A stretch of 27,160 bases of DNA. It comes from Chrysochromulina parva (Eukaryota > Haptophyta > Prymnesiales > Chrysochromulinaceae). The translations under genes and the position numbers were made by a program. Positions 25,792 through 27,160 of this stretch are shown here, one piece after another. The stretch is from assembly GCA_002887195.1 (NCBI GenBank), contig PJAB01000422.1:1-27160 (forward strand), given 5' to 3'. The notes under the pieces were generated by a model. That model was not told the DNA's origin, searched no databases, and saw nothing but the letters and a program-made list of their open reading frames with translations. Numbering within the stretch: position 1 is the first letter of the stretch; each line of letters opens with the position of its first letter.

Positions 25792-27160
25792 TCATTGCGC
25801 AGCTGCGCGGCTGTTGGCAATCTCGAGCGCGGCGGCCGACTGGACGCGGCGCAGGGTCGACTTCTTGTCGCCCTTGAGTGCATCGAGCAGCTCATTGCGC
25901 ATCCCGCCACCGCCGGCACCCCCCACCATCGCGACGCCAAACTTGACCGCGGAAGGTCTGACCCCCGGCGGTGGCGGTGGCGGCGGCGGTGGTGGCAGCG
26001 GTGGTGGCGCAGGAGCCACACCGTGCATTGGCGGCGGCGGCGGCGGCGGTGGGGGGGGGCGCGCTACCAGCGGCGGCGGCGGCGGCGGCGCGCCAGCTAC
26101 ACCGGGCAGCGGCGGCGGTGCGAGCGGCGGGGGCGCGAGCGGCGGGGGCGCGAGCGGCGGCGGCGGCGGCGGCGGCGGCCGCGCTACCTGCGGCGGACTC
26201 GTCGTCGTATTTGCCATGCTCGCCGCCTTGGCCATGTTCGCCTTGGGAGGGGAAGTGACAAGCGCACCCATGAAGGCTGCCATCGGCGTGCTCCCTGCTC
26301 CCTTTGGCGCTGTGGTGGGCGGGCTCGTCGTGACCAGCGCACCGAGTGACATAGGCGTGGGCGTCTTGGTGGGCGAGGGCGCCACCTCGAGGGCGAACGC
26401 ATCGCTGCCCGCAGGCGGCACATAGTCCGGAAGCTCAGGCATCTTGTCCTCGAGCATACGTACGTACCGGAGTGCCGGTGCACCCGCGGCGTGTGCCGCT
26501 TGCAGCGCATACAGCACCGCGCGCACCTCGGCCGGCTGCAGGCCCGACGTGCCCATGGCTGTGAAGCGACCGGGGGGGAGCCGTCGCACCTGCTCGGGCG
26601 GGAGCACCACGAGCTGCAGCTCGGCGCGGTTTTGCAGCCGACGGGCGAGGGCGCGCGTTGCCTCCGAGGCGCCGTCGAGGGTCTCGAGTGCTGCGACAGC
26701 GCGCCAGAGTGGCGCACAGACCGAGTACGCGGCCGCGTTCATCGCGGCCTGACGCTTGCGCTCGGCCTGCTGCTGCTGAGTCTGCGCCTGCTCACGCTCG
26801 CGCTGCTCGGCCGCCGCGCGTTGCTCTTCGGCTGCGCGCTCGATCATCTGGATGCGCTTGCGCTGCGGCTTGTCGACGATCTCGCCGAGCTTGATGAGCG
26901 TCATCTCCGCCATGCCGCGCACGCCGGCGGGCGTGCGCTCGTCGAGGTAGAGCATCGTGTACCGTTCGTACTCGGCCTTGAGCTCCTCATCTGGCAGCTT
27001 GTACATATGGACGTCACGCTCCGCGTACGCGGCGGCCGAGGGGGCCGTGCCTTCGGCGAGGGAGCGCATGACCTTCTGCTCTGCGCCGTGATAGGCCTTG
27101 ATGAGGATCTGGTCCTCGTCCTCCTCTTCGACGTCCTCGTCGTCGGCGCCGCCCTTTTTG
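25792..27160 (-). CDS. Polyproline WH2-domain actin-binding protein, 5' end outside window
   Basis: The frame is open from the right edge (27160) to the stop at 25792, about 455 residues, so the start lies outside. Met at 27069 is internal: the upstream codons give an acidic run (DEDVEEEDEDQ) and continue open. Order: acidic N-terminal part, helical stretch (KLPDEELKAEYERYTMLYLD, GMAEMTLIKLGEIVDKPQRK), Gln/Glu/Arg coiled coil, a globular part with LQLVVLPPEQVRRLPPGRF and AVLYALQAAH, Ser/Pro linker, long polyproline tract with APPPL repeats, and near the end MRNELLDALKGDKKSTLRRV. That last motif fits WH2 (helix, then Leu-Lys/Arg-x-Val), which binds actin monomers; polyproline tracts recruit profilin. 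The layout resembles WASP/WAVE/WIP-type regulators. No FH2 or VCA acidic end is seen. Confidence 0.75.
   Translation of the reverse strand, partial: KKGGADDEDVEEEDEDQILIKAYHGAEQKVMRSLAEGTAPSAAAYAERDVHMYKLPDEELKAEYERYTMLYLDERTPAGVRGMAEMTLIKLGEIVDKPQRKRIQMIERAAEEQRAAAEQREREQAQTQQQQAERKRQAAMNAAAYSVCAPLWRAVAALETLDGASEATRALARRLQNRAELQLVVLPPEQVRRLPPGRFTAMGTSGLQPAEVRAVLYALQAAHAAGAPALRYVRMLEDKMPELPDYVPPAGSDAFALEVAPSPTKTPTPMSLGALVTTSPPTTAPKGAGSTPMAAFMGALVTSPPKANMAKAASMANTTTSPPQVARPPPPPPPPLAPPPLAPPPLAPPPLPGVAGAPPPPPPLVARPPPPPPPPPPMHGVAPAPPPLPPPPPPPPPPGVRPSAVKFGVAMVGGAGGGGMRNELLDALKGDKKSTLRRVQSAAALEIANSRAAAQ
25970..26180. repeat. GGC-rich tracts coding polyproline
   Basis: Runs of GGC/GGT on the plus strand, with a 15-bp unit of the type GGCGGGGGCGCGAGC repeated near 26115-26160, are read as proline codons and APPPL repeats on the minus strand. 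The plus-strand poly-Gly frame is a by-product. Confidence 0.8.

Noticed and set aside
25814..26425. Plus-strand Gly-rich frame of 203 residues
   Set aside because: Antisense of the polyproline region of the WH2 gene; no domain of its own.

Overview
The window looks like nuclear DNA of a photosynthetic microalga with a complex, red-derived plastid. A haptophyte is the best guess; a stramenopile such as a pelagophyte is not excluded. The reasons are: GC-rich, compact genes that are mostly intronless; a few short GT-AG introns (63 and 101 nt are well supported); eukaryote-only proteins (a NOM1/SGD1 ribosome-assembly factor, a two-pore K+ channel, a WH2 actin-binding protein, a chain of IPT/TIG domains); and a plastid terminal oxidase whose presequence is a signal peptide followed by Ala-Phe, the hallmark of import into complex red plastids. 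There is no sign of bacterial operons, insertion sequences or CRISPR arrays. The species assignment is inference.

Layout, left to right. 202-2271 (+): possible transcription factor with an acidic N-terminus. 2924-3496 (-): small two-helix membrane protein split by a 63-nt intron. 3650-5557 (+): long disordered protein. 6123-7397 (-): type II membrane protein with a polyproline stalk and a Cys-containing outer domain. 7628-9553 (+): tandem-pore K+ channel with EF-hand, in three reading-frame blocks. 10465-11217 (+): Ala-rich coiled coil. 11455-14292 (-): NOM1/SGD1-like. 14547-15398 (+): ankyrin-repeat protein. 15724-16647 (+): plastid terminal oxidase. 16976-19072 (-): organellar MnmG/GidA/MTO1. 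19241-19999 (+): coiled coil with weak Sfi1-like motifs. 20429-21925 (-): protein with a UBA-like segment. 22390-24962 (+): secreted six-IPT/TIG protein rebuilt from two exons. 25792-27160 (-, 5' end outside the window): polyproline/WH2 protein.

The genes do not form one pathway. They serve chloroplast redox (PTOX), organellar tRNA modification (MnmG), ribosome assembly (NOM1), ion transport (channel), actin (WH2) and the cell surface (IPT and polyproline proteins). Neighbours are often divergent with short shared upstream regions (153, 230, 254, 168 and 464 bp), so paired promoters are likely. The motif GGTACCGGTAC and shorter TACCGG variants recur close to several gene starts.

The points most worth a second look are the spliced IPT gene whose intron cuts its first IPT domain, the spliced small membrane protein, the frame break inside the first EF-hand of the K+ channel, the possible p53/Runt/Rel-like domain in the first gene, the outer domain of the polyproline membrane protein, a perfect 20-bp inverted repeat near 20.5 kb and an 18-bp direct repeat bracketing about 370 bp near 10 kb.
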